Part shown: in pieces, positions 54,011 through 64,000 of the stretch | How the letters are laid out: every line of letters begins with the position of its first letter | Position numbering within the stretch: position 1 is the stretch's first letter | Source: Sarcocystis neurona | Taxonomy: Eukaryota > Apicomplexa > Conoidasida > Eucoccidiorida > Sarcocystidae | Assembly (NCBI GenBank): GCA_000727475.1 | Contig: KL647303.1 | Coordinates: forward strand, 2,011,843-2,075,842 | Direction: 5' to 3' | Length of the DNA stretch: 64,000 nucleotides | Program-made: the position numbers and the translations under genes | The notes under the pieces: model-generated | Databases searched by the model: none | The model's input: the letters and a program-made list of their open reading frames with translations, nothing else | Told to the model about the DNA's origin: nothing

Positions 54011-55733
54011 TCATTTTTCTGCCGCTGATATGTGGAGCGGCTCTCTCCGACGACCACCGGGTGACAACAGGACACGCACTTGAGCATTCCACGGCCGTCG
54101 ATAAAACCAATTTTTGCTGCCCACAACGAAGAAGAAGAAAGCGAGGAGGAGGAGCTCTTCTTGTCTCTTTATCTTACCAGATGGCCTGCTGGTACTTCAT
54201 GAACCGAGCGGTATCTCCTTTGATGCTGCCGACTGTCACCGCGTCGCCACTCCCATCTTCGAAACAATCTTCAATCGTATATTCTTCTTCTTCCGTCTCT
54301 TCCTCTTCTTCTTTCTCTTTTCCTGCTTCTTCAGCGAAGTGTTCTTCGTCGTCGTCTCTGTTTTTTTCGTCCCGTTCTTCAAAGTCTTCCTTCACTTCGT
54401 CTGGGCCCTGCTCCGCTGCTGCTCCTGCAGCCGTCGCGTCGCTGCCACCACTCGCTTCCTCTTCTTTTTTTTGTCGAGACGGACGCTGTACTGCATCGGA
54501 AGCGCCGGCCGTGGCCTTCTCATTATCTGTTCCGGGGTTTTCTCCGTTTCTTCCTCCTCTTCCTGTCCCTCCTGCAGCTGCTCCTCCTGGCAACGTCTGT
54601 CTGTCGCCGACCTGTCTTTCCTGTTGCTGCTGTTCCTCCTGCTGCTTTGCGCAGGAGAACGCGATCGCACGCGACGCTCTGCTGCGGGTCACTACGCTGC
54701 TCCTGCTGCACTGCTGCAGTCTTGGTGGCCAGTCTCTACGAACAGCAGCCGCACCACGAGGAAGCGGGCCGCAGGGAGCTGCAACAGCGGCAGCAGCACC
54801 GCCTGCAGCAGCACTTCCACCTTCGAAAGCAGCACTACACGTCTCAACAGGCCTCCACCCATACTCAGCAGCAACGGCTGATGGACCAGCAGCAGCAGCA
54901 GAACTACTCGCGGCACCTGTAGTACGAGTATCAGCTTGAACCGTAGGTGCCGCAGCAGGAACATCAGGAGAGACAGCAGCACCCTCTTCTGTAGATCGGC
55001 AACGCTCCGTCACCGGGGGAGCAGCACCGTCCGCGCAGAGAGCGGCAGCAATGTCTTTCGTCGGGCTGATACATGTGGAATTCGCAAGACTGCCGTCACA
55101 CCGAGCACCTTCTGCTGCAGCGGCACGAGCAGCAATATCAGCAGCACTTGCTTGCCCAAAACAGGCGGGAAAGGCAACTGCAGTGTCGCAGACTCCTGCG
55201 CCGCTTGCAGTCTTCACCACGCTGTCTGCTCCTGCCCCCCCGCTTCCATCGGTTGCTGCTGCTCCCGTCGCTGTAACTGTTGATTGATCACTTCTTGCCG
55301 CTGCCGCTGCTGCTGCCCCCGCGCTTCCCACTGCCGACGCTGTCTCTCTGTCTTTCACTGTCGCTGTCCCTGCTGCTTCGAATTCGTCGGTCGCTTCTAT
55401 CTTTGTTGTTGCTTTCCCCTCTGCTGCTGCGGCAGCAGCCTTGCCTGGTGTTGCTCCCTTCCTCCACTTCGCTGCTGTGGTCGCTGCCTTTCCTGCTGCT
55501 GCTGCCTCCTTCCCCTTTGCTGCTCTCGCGAGTGCGTTCCCTGCTGCTGCTGCGGCTGTCTTTGCTGTTGCTGCTGCTGTTTTCTGACTTGCTGCCGCTG
55601 CAGCTTCCCGTCTCGAAGAGAAAGCCGTGTCGGAGAACCGGAGACACGACGCACCTGCCGCAACTGCGCGCAGCAGCAGCAGCAGCTTCTGTCGCACTGT
55701 CATGTGGGGAGGCCACCCATCCCGTCTCCTCGC
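54011..55733 (-). CDS. Ala/Glu-rich protein, 3' exons, unknown function
   Basis: The large exon (55733-54178) starts at an acceptor (TTTGCTGCTGCTACTGCAG) with VARRRDGWPPHMTVRQKLLL. It runs through a long Ala/Thr/Gly-rich region, then becomes acidic (DEVKEDFEERDEKNRDDDEE) and finally ordered: TIEDCFEDGSGDAVTVGSIK, GDTARFMKYQQAI. It ends at CATCTG|GTAAGAT. A 61-nt intron with a pyrimidine-rich tract (CTTTCTTCTTCTTCGTTGTGGGCAG) leads in phase to a terminal exon (54116-54011). That exon reads KNWFYRRPWNAQVRVLLSPG, GRRREPLHISAAEK and a TGA. The tail is non-repetitive and free of stops, supporting the model. Upstream exons lie above 55.7 kb, possibly including the 57.5-59.7 kb exon. I recognise no family. 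Confidence 0.5.
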
Positions 55734-55839
55734 CACCTGCAGTAGCAGCAGCAAACCCCAGGAACCAACAAAATCGTTCAGCCAGATACGTCTGTCTCTC
55801 TTCTTCCTTCCTCCCTTTCTCTCCCTTTACTTAAGTTTA

Positions 55840-56170
55840 CACATCTATATCTATGTCCACAGATACAAACATACACACAAATATATATATACACATGTTT
55901 ATCTCCGTCTCTGTTTCTCACCTGTGCGAGTTTGTGTGAATGGACGTACCTACACCTAGCGTACACGTCTCTGCGCCGCATGTAGCAAAGCAGCTGCAAT
56001 AAGAAACAGATACATTTTTGCATATATACATATATATATATATATACACATATATTATATACATATATTATATACATATACATACTCATATGTACGCATA
56101 TTTATATACGTACGCTGTCCACAGCAGACCAATTCCAGAAGCAGAGAGATACATGCATGTACATATATAC
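55840..56170. repeat. TA/CA microsatellite tract
   Basis: Imperfect TATATA, ACACAT and CATATATTATATA words, densest at 56020-56100. Confidence 0.85.
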
Positions 56171-56390
56171 ACGCATATACCCGCGATGTCCTCCTACCCA
56201 GTGTGCGGGTCGTCTCGCCTGCTCGCCCGTGCTCCGTCTCTCGCCAAGCAGCAGAGGGGGCTGCACGCCGCAGCAGCCTCCCACGTGCAGCAGCCACTTC
56301 CACGTGCGCGCGCGCGCTTACTTACCGTAGCACGACTACCTCTTTATATTACAACAGCACCGCAACTACCGCTATCAATACTCCTGCTGC

Positions 56391-56692
56391 GATACCCCTA
56401 TCCTACGGAGTATCACGATGTCTACCTACACTGCTATACTGCTGCGCAGCTACTACTACTACAACGACTAAGACGCACTACCACCTCTACAAATACTACT
56501 ACACTATTACTACACTGCGAATCTATCAATATTACTACTACAATACCCCTATCCTATGGAGTACTATGATGTCTGCCTGTACTGCTATACTTCTACATTG
56601 CTACTACGACGACGACAACGTACCACCACCTCTACAAATCCTACTACTACTACTACTATGTTACGGTAGTATCGAGTATTACTACCTCTATT
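56391..56692. repeat. 151-bp tandem duplication
   Basis: Copies start at 56391 and 56542. They share ATACCCCTATCCTA-GGAGTA, GATGTCT-CCT, ACTGCTATACT and ACCACCTCTACAAAT with high identity by eye. Confidence 0.85.
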
Positions 56693-57190
56693 GATACTAC
56701 TACGAAGACTGTGCGCCAGTGTGAATCCTGCTCTGCTACTATATTACTGGCCGACCAGATATTCCTGCCTCTATCCATAAAACTACGACGACTACTATAC
56801 TACAATTCTATCAAGTATTACTACCTCTATATTCATACTATTACTGCTACCACTGTCCCACTACCAATAGGACTACCACTATATTACTATCCTACTAAGT
56901 ATTACTACCTCTATCAATACTATCACTACTACTACTAGTAGTGTATTACTATACTACTAAGCGTTACCACCTCTATCCATACTACTCCTTCTAGTGTATT
57001 GCTATAGTCCTAAGTATTACTACCTCTATCAATACTTCTACTAGTACTACTACTACTACGACTGCTGCATTAGTATACTACTAAGTATTATTGCCTACCT
57101 ATATTGATAGTACTACTACTACTGCGACTGTGCTAGTATACTAGTGAAGATTACGACTCCTATCGGTATTTCTACTTCTCTACTCCAAAG
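56675..57190. repeat. Degenerate CTA-rich minisatellite
   Basis: The core AAGTATTACTACCTCTAT recurs at about 56675, 56813, 56897, 56959, 57012, 57083 and 57146, joined by ACTACTACTAC runs; spacing is 53-84 bp with one 138-bp interval. Confidence 0.8.
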
Positions 57191-57536
57191 CAGTCCTCGG
57201 CATTGGTATGCCTCTCTCTCTTCGTAGGAATACCGTCCTGGTGAAGAAAACTGCCTCTATTACTTCTACCATATTATTACCGTGCTCCTAGCAGATGCAT
57301 GCTTCCTCCTGCAGCAGAACGTTGCTCGTGCCAGTGCAGAGACGCGCGGCAGCAAGAGCTGCGTGCGGTAGCAGCAGCAGGAGCAGCAAAGCGGCGGAGG
57401 CAGCAACGTTTCTTGCACCGCCTCTGCAGCAGCCTCTGCGCGCATCTACTACGCCCCGACGCTTGCGCGAGGATTCGCCTCACAGCAGTTCCTCTGCACA
57501 CAGCACGGAGGGGTGCAGCCAACGCATCTGACTCAC

Positions 57537-59775
57537 CGTTGACGTGGCTCGCATGCAGAGTCCCAGGTCGTCGTCCTCTGTATCACTGTCGCTTTCTTTG
57601 CCAAGAAATCCCGTGCACTTGCCGTCTCCTCCTTTTCCTCCTTCACCTCCTCTTCTCTGCTCCTGCTGCACTGCTCCCTCGTGCCGCTGCTGCTGCTGCA
57701 GCTCTGCTTCCTCTTGCTGCTGTAGCTGCAGTGCTTTTCGACGTAGCTGCGGAGGCGACAGCTGCTGCTGCTGCTTCTGTAGTCCCTGCTGGGGCTCTGT
57801 GCCACTGGGGCTGCTGTTGCCTTGTGTGGAAAAAGCAGCAGCAGCAGCATGAGAGCGTGGGGTTCTGGCAACTCCTTCTGGTCCTACAGTGACTTCCATG
57901 CAGGCAGCAGGGCAAGACGACGCCAATACTACTTCTGTTGGAGCTGCTGCGGCAGCAGTACATGAAAGTGCTGCTTCCCTGTAGCAGCTGCTCCCCATCC
58001 GCGCTGTGCTGCTGCTGTGGGGTTCCTCGCCGGTCGGCTGCCCGGCAGCAGCACCTTCAGCAGAGGCTTCCGAAAAAGCAGAGCACGACGCCTCGCCAGC
58101 AGGGGCAGCAACAGCATCGCCAGCACCAGCAGGAGGAATAGCGGTGGGAGTGCCGGCAGCACCAGCGCAACCGTCAACAGCAGCGGGAGACACCGCAACA
58201 CCAGCCAGAGATACACTAACAGCAGCAGCAGATGCAGCAGCAGGCGCAGAACATGCAGCAGTAGCTGCAGAACATGCAGCAGCACGAGCAGCAGGTGAAG
58301 CGTCACACGACTCAGAGGGAAAGGGAGCAACAGCAGGGAGGGCAGCAGCGGAATAGAGGTAGGACGCAGCAGTAGAGCAAGGCGTCAGAGCAGCGGAGCA
58401 TGCATGCATCAGCGGTAAACAGGGCGCGCCCGCAGCAGCCTCACACGCCTTCCCGTTGCCGCCGACCAAACGTTCTTCACCTACTCCTCTTTCTCCTGCT
58501 CCTTTCTTTGCTGCTGTTGCTCCTGCTGGCGTTGCTCCAGCTCCTCCTGCTGTTTCTCCTGCTGCTGTTTCTCCCGCTGGTGCTGCTGCTTCTGCTGTCG
58601 CTGCTTCTGCTGCTGTCGCTGCTCCTGCTGCTGTCGCTGCTCCTGCTGCTGTCGCTGCTCCTGCTGCCATCGCTGCTGCCGGAGCCGTTGTCGTTACTCC
58701 TGACGCCGCTGCAGCTGCTGCTCGACCTGGTGCTGCTCCTGCCGCGGGTCCCGGCGTCTGCTCCACTACTGCTGCTGGAGGGGCTGCTGCTGCTGCTGCT
58801 TCTGGCGCCACGGCTGCTGCTGCTGCTGTTGCTGGCGCGTGCGTGGTAGCAGCCAGATATGGGACCGCTTTAAACGTGTCGCAGCTGCAGCAGCAGCACA
58901 ACCTGCGCAAGCGTCCTGCCGTTGCGTCACCAGCCATGACTGCAGCTGGCTGCTGCAGTACCTGTCCACACTGCCAGCATGCAGTCACAATTGCGTCACT
59001 GCAGGCAGCAGAAGCTTTTTTCGGTAACAAGCCGTCACTTACAAGCTGGCGGCTCTCCTGTGGGCTGCTGCTGTTGGCGGTGAGAACGAAACAACTGCCG
59101 CTGCTTCTTCTGTGGCTGCTGCCTGCGCCGGTGCTGCAGCTGCTGCGTATTCTGCTGCTGCACCTCATCGCGCTGCTCCACGACTGGCTGCATGCGGGGC
59201 TGCCGCTGTTGTTGTTGCCTTCGCCGCTCGCCGCAAGCCCCCTGCTGCAGGAGGCGTCGGTGTCACAGCACTCACTGCTGTCGTCGATACTGAAACAGCT
59301 GCTGCTGCTGCTGGCAGTGCTCTCACTCCTGCTGCTGCTGCTGTTGCACTGGCCCACCCCACAAGGTGCAGCAGCCCACATGCTGCTGGCCACGGCGCAC
59401 TGGGTTGCAGACGGCACTGCTGTTTTTGTGACACAGTCGCCTCCCTCCGTGCACGCAGGAGCAGCACCAGCATCACGTGGAGGACACGCATCAGCAGGAG
59501 TTGCAGCAGGATAGGCACCAGCAGCAGCAGTTGGGCATGCAAGAGCGGCAGCCCCAGCACCGTTCGCAGCAGCACAGACTTTGCCAGCAAAAGGGGGGGC
59601 CATCCGACTCTCGTGTACTGCTGCAGCTGCTGCAGCGGCCAGCCGCGGCAGCTGCTGGACGTGACTCCTGCTCCCCACGTTCATCTCGGATGGTGCTGCA
59701 GGTGCTGCTGCGGGCGAGTCGCTGGCGAAGCGTATGCAGCAGCTGTACACACAGCGCGTCGATCTCTCAGCAGCA
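57537..59775 (-). CDS. Very Ala-rich exon of a large protein, unknown function
   Basis: Over 740 codons are open on the minus strand with no convincing ATG, so this is an exon. The 3' limit is a strong donor (TCAACG|GTGAGTCAG, exon end 57537) after an acidic stretch ESDSDTEDDDLGLCMRATST. The 5' limit is probably the acceptor TTTTCCCCGTCTGCTGCTGCTGAG near 59776. The exon is dominated by Ala tracts and includes a GAATAA-unit repeat, with a Gln-rich end. The only partly ordered part is LVSDGLLPKKASAACSDAIV, TACWQCGQVLQQ. Alternation of GCA and GCT codons keeps the frame on Ala although the DNA repeat flips strand polarity several times. It could be an upstream exon of the 54.0-55.7 kb gene. No domain recognised. 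Confidence 0.4.
58572..58668 (-). repeat. 18-nt coding repeat (GAATAA)
   Basis: About four to five copies of GCTGCTCCTGCTGCTGTC (plus strand), encoding GAATAA units in the minus-strand Ala-rich exon; flanking degenerate copies. Confidence 0.85.
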
Positions 59776-59942
59776 GCAGACGGGGAAAATTATCTCTGCG
59801 TACATACACAGCCATGTGTGCGCCACCACCTGCAGTTTACTAAACATAATCACGTCTCTCCGTCTGAACCCCTTCAATATACGAACATCTCTTTCCACAA
59901 AACCACACGCAGAGACGGCGGCGCGAAGCGGTAAAAACAATC

Positions 59943-59990
59943 AAATATATATATATATACGTACGGACAATTATATATATATATAAAAGG
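59943..59990. repeat. TA microsatellite
   Basis: Two TA runs separated by CGTACGGACAAT. Confidence 0.85.
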
Positions 59991-60459
59991 ACAACTTTTT
60001 ATCTATATGTGTACGATGTCGGATCCACAGACGGCCTTATACATATATCTCTTACACTGCGCGCAGCTACGTCTCTCATAGACACGCGAACGCGGTGTAT
60101 ATACACCAGAAATACACACACACATACAGACGAGGAGATGGAAAGGGACGTCTGCAGGCACATCAAGATCCCTTTTCCGTGTTCAGATTACACTCCTTCC
60201 CAGAAGCAGGTCCCAATACTTCGCCCAACGCCAGTGCTTGTGCGATACCTCTAGACTGCCATACACTCGGATGTACATTGCCATTTCTTGTAAAATATGT
60301 TTGTGTCGAAGTACTTCATATGAATTTTGTATCTGCCTTTACATATATAGCGACTTACAAGTATTGAAGCTTCTATATTAGTGTGTGTATAACGACCTAC
60401 AAAGTGTGATGCTTCTCAGCCATTTGCGGAAGGCGTAGGGGATGGCCACATGACGTCCA

Positions 60460-60615
60460 CACACACACGCACACACATGTGACTTGCACCTCTGAACACA
60501 TATATATATATATATTGACCATATACACACATACACATATATATACATATATACTATGTATAGGCATACATGAACCGCACACGTACACATATATACATAC
60601 ATATATAAATGTATG
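60460..60615. repeat. CA/TA microsatellite tract
   Basis: CACACACACACGCACACAC, then TATATATATATA and imperfect CATATA/TATACA words. Confidence 0.85.
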
Positions 60616-61322
60616 CGCATCGATGTGTTGTACGCATATACACATGCAGACATACATAGAATCTGTAGTAGACCAGGGTGGTTGGCTTGCGCAGACGCTG
60701 CTGCTGGGCCATGGAACCGCTACGCGGTATCTGCTAAAGACTTTGTGTACACAGAGAGTACCTTCGCGTCTGTCTGCGTCGCTCTCTCTAAATTTATGGA
60801 TACACACAGATTTACGGGAGGGCGTATACGGATTCTCACAAGAAGTGTATCGACATTTACGGAGTGTCGCGGAACCATAAAATCTCCCGAAAAATGCAAC
60901 ACTTTGCAACGCCAAGGTTCCACCAGCTTTCCTGCGGTAAAGAGTGGAAAACTCTGTCCATTGTTCCTCTCGCGTCAGGTGGTGGATAGTGCCAGGGAGG
61001 ACAGGGGGAGGACGGAAGAACGAGAGAGTGGACTGAAAGGTACACACGAGGTGCACACCATGCAAGATTTACAGACACCCGATGGCTGAAGAGGAAAAAC
61101 TGGAGAGGAAGAGCCGCAGGAAGAAGTCGACGCAAAAGAAGCGCAGAAGAGGAAGGGCCCCGGAGGCAGATAGGTGGGTGTGCGCATGGGAGAAACACGT
61201 GCACTGCCGAAACAGAAGACGAAACACGTACAAAATACACGCGAGAGCGTGGATGGAACGGGAAGGAAGAGAAAAACCAGGAGGGGTCCGTCGGAGAAAC
61301 GCGGCTCGATTGTCGACGGCAA

Positions 61323-61336
61323 GGGGGGGGGGGGGG
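61323..61336. repeat. Poly-G run
   Basis: Fourteen consecutive G residues. Confidence 0.95.
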
Positions 61337-64000
61337 TAATGACGGAATCGAGGAAAAAGCTGCGAATTTTCAAAGGAAGCGAGAGAGCAGATCTCCCAGC
61401 ATGGGTCTACAACACAGAACAACTTCTGGCGAACAATGTAGCAAACAAAGAGGGGAATGTGCTCGGTGGCAGATTCTTGAAAACACACGAGGAAAAACTG
61501 TTTCACAAACGGGGTTTGCACATACACAACATGCTTACAACTGGCTACACGACGCGTGTTATACCGCGTCAACGATGTGCAGGAAGGCAAAAGCCCCACG
61601 TGGGACCTCTGCCCTCCTGAATACAGAATTACTATGGAAAGTGCGGGAAAGAGGGAGAAAATGTGAGACGAAGGGAAAATGAAGCGTCGAGTGGGGAAGA
61701 GGCCAACTGGTCTGCAGATGACTCCTACAAAAGTGCAAAGCGCACAAGAAAACAGGTCTCCACCCGGCTACATCGAGGGAAATCGGCGAAAAAGAAGCAG
61801 GTGAAACAAAAAAACGATAAGCAAGTCTCCACGAGACTCAGAAAAGTCGATAACGAACAACGACTGCACCTTCCAACCGGGAAGCTACACTGCAGCTAGC
61901 GCACACGATGCCGTGGGATGTGCACACCGGGACCGCACTGTATATTATATATATATTGATGTTCATTCGTGTATATGGGCGAAATTTATATTGGTGTACA
62001 TACATGTATGCGTATATACAAGCTTGCAAAATATACGTCAGGTATAGATACGTCTACAGGTCTACATACATATATGCGTATGTACCAAGTTATAAAATGT
62101 AAGTACATATATGCATAGATACGCCTATGTCCGTGCGTCGGTCAACAGTGTGTGAGTGTGCGCAGGTGTGCACATACACATTCGAATAATTAATACGATT
62201 CCATAGGTATTTGTTTCTATGCTTACAAATACACATGAGTTAGGGCACACCCGTAAGGATGAATATATTCCCGTGTATGGGGGCTCGAGGTACACAGGAA
62301 GGGGCAGGTACATGTACATACATGTGTGCGACGCGAATATTATGTATGCTCTCACATCTGTACATACACAAACCCACTTCGTACCCAAACCGCCAGAACG
62401 ACCAATAGTAATGAAGAGGCAGAGGTGTAGTGAACTCGAGATCGTTCTACGAGCAGATTGATAGGCATATACACTTTGCACAAGATTGTGCGCAGCGCGT
62501 CGACTTCTTCGATATAGACGCGACCTCTGCGTTTAATGGAAACGCTGTCCATAAAGTCACGCCGCTACACTCACACACGTTTTCCATAGGCATATACCTG
62601 CTCTTCTGCATACAAAATAATAAGTGCTTTGATATTTCCGACACAGGATGAGAGATCACTGTCTTCACCTAGAAACAAGATGCTCGTTAGAGTTCGCTAC
62701 AAATCCCTTCTCCATCTATGTACAGAAGTAGTAGCTCTGTGCGCAAGTGAAAATCTGCGTAGTTTACGGACATATCCGTAAACTGCGTGCGTATGATTGG
62801 GGACCTATATACTCTGTAGCGCCCCTCTTCCTGTCTCTGCACGGGGAGTAACATTGTCTGCGGACGATGCTACTCTCACATTTTTAAGCTTCTGTTTTTC
62901 CTGTTGGCTTCGAACAAAAGCAACCTCAGAACTCTGCCAGAAACGGCGCCCTCTACGTCACACTCGGTACACAACATACGTGTGCCATTCCGACTCTGTT
63001 ACCTGTTTCTCTGGACCTGTATGTGCACGTGTACGTTCGTTTGGACAGGGAGGAAAAGCTACAGAGCGTTTCCACCTAGTGCACGCGGTGGAGGTTGTCA
63101 TCTACCTTGTTGTCCACGCCGCATCTCTACAGCTTTCGGTGTTCAGACATATACCCATTTTCGGTGAACCACCACCTGTCTCAAGACGTTCTTAACCGAG
63201 CGCACGTATTACAGCTTTCGGTTAACTATTGTCGTTCCTAACTGCGTCTTACCAAACGACAGGAGAGTAGTGAGCAGGCCATACTTACACAAGAAAGCAA
63301 ACTACTTCTCTAGACGCACACCTCCTTCTCACGTGTACAGTGTGCGTAGTCAATAGTGTGCGTTCTGTTCTGTCACCTTCTTCATCTACTCGGCGTTCTC
63401 CACATACTTATGTGTACCCACCTGCTTGTAGACATCGCACAACCGTATGCACATTCGTGTTCACAGAGAGAGACTGTGTCGGCTTGACAGGTTGCCTCTC
63501 CCTGTGACATGTGGCCCAGTAAGAATTGAAGAGAAGTACGCAGCTTGCAGACGGTAAAAAGGTTACGACATGCTTAACGCGCGAGTACTCTGTTTGTTTT
63601 TTACCCAAGCTTCCGTGTGTGTATGCGTATCTTTGTGTGGAATTTTACGTACAGAAACATGCACAGGTTTACCCTAAGGCGTGAAGGTGCGCCGCAGTGA
63701 GGCATGGTCCCCAAAGTGTCGAGGCAGAATCCGTTGTGCACTTCTTCCCACTTTTCGCAGGGATGAGGAAGATGTACGTAGAAACGTAATCAACACAGGA
63801 GTTCTTCCTGCACAAACAGAATGCCAAGGCGCGCATAAAGGCCCCCTTGTCTTGTTATCGCTTTTGCCTAAGCTGTAGAATCACACGCCATGTTCGCCAC
63901 CGAAGACAGAGAGCTTAGTTTCTTTGCCTCTACCTGCATGCGTGAACAGCCCATGAGCAGTTTCCGAAAGCGGAGAAATTTCCACAGTGCGGTGTATATT

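Larger units (their letters stand above)
55734..57536. other. Microsatellite/minisatellite DNA, probably intron or intergenic
   Basis: TA/CA repeats cover 55840-56170. A 151-bp tandem duplication occupies 56391-56692, and a degenerate CTA-type minisatellite runs to about 57190. Tyr/Leu/Thr-rich ORFs in it are repeat translations. The 57277-57522 minus frame is basic (AVRRILAQASGRSRCAQRLL) and might be an exon, but no phase-consistent splice was found apart from a doubtful 43-nt intron. Confidence 0.5.
38501..59800. other. Repeat-rich chromosome segment
   Basis: Triplet runs resume at about 39.4 kb inside the gene that starts this segment and continue to about 59.7 kb, broken by microsatellite and minisatellite DNA at 49.6-50.9 and 55.8-57.2 kb. 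Polarity on the plus strand alternates between CAG and CTG. The last 4 kb of the window have few triplets but still carry TA/CA repeats. Confidence 0.75.
59776..64000. other. Mostly intergenic; microsatellites, no supported gene
   Basis: TA/CA runs lie at 59943-59990, 60460-60615 and 61938-61965. A run of 14 G is at 61323-61336. Plus frames at 61082-61620 (Lys/Arg-rich) and 61663-61899 (two copies of KQVSTRL) and 62797-63195 are short, without domains or clear splice sites. Triplet repeats are nearly absent, so this may be the edge of another repeat-poor segment. Confidence 0.45.

Noticed and set aside
1..64000. CRISPR arrays or mobile-element genes
   Set aside because: Direct repeats here are contiguous minisatellites without unique spacers, and no reverse transcriptase, integrase or transposase motif was recognised.

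Overview
The window looks like nuclear DNA from a coccidian apicomplexan, almost certainly Eimeria (E. tenella or a close relative; the species cannot be fixed from sequence alone). The evidence is the very dense CAG/CTG triplet repeats inside reading frames, giving long Ala, Gln and Ser tracts. Other support comes from pyrimidine-preceded AG acceptors with GTAAGT/GTGAGT donors, abundant TA/CA microsatellites, and strong alternation between triplet-rich and triplet-free DNA, as reported for E. tenella chromosome 1. A 368-base run of N marks it as a draft scaffold. No bacterial, organellar, viral or CRISPR signature was seen.

Layout: (1) 1-16.2 kb is repeat-rich. It holds fragments of Gln/Ser/Ala-rich genes on the minus strand, a probable TFIIIC triple-barrel subunit (minus, 4.8-6.15 kb), a basic C-terminal gene piece (minus, 9.05-10.1 kb) and a very long intronless ORF (plus, 11.13-16.16 kb). 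That ORF is a C2orf69/UPF0565-type serine-hydrolase-like protein blown up by low-complexity insertions. (2) 16.2-38.5 kb is repeat-poor. It carries two long basic single-exon ORFs of unknown function (minus, 18.95-20.78 and 26.94-29.22 kb) and a two-exon GDP-fucose transporter (SLC35C1 family, minus, 32.47-34.83 kb). Much of the rest has no recognisable gene. (3) 38.5-59.8 kb is repeat-rich again. It contains about seven low-complexity genes, mostly on the minus strand, with several candidate introns only 56-61 nt long, the assembly gap, and tracts of degenerate minisatellite. (4) 59.8-64 kb has TA/CA microsatellites but few triplets and no convincing gene.

The recognisable genes are housekeeping functions with no operon-like link: RNA polymerase III transcription, a mitochondrial-type hydrolase, and Golgi/ER nucleotide-sugar import. 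The most interesting structural points are the sharp compartment borders and the way Ala-rich exons keep alanine while the DNA repeat flips polarity. A 29-bp minisatellite that cycles through three open frames, the fourfold-inflated C2orf69 homologue and the ultra-short introns also stand out. Function calls rest on motif recognition by eye; no database search was run.
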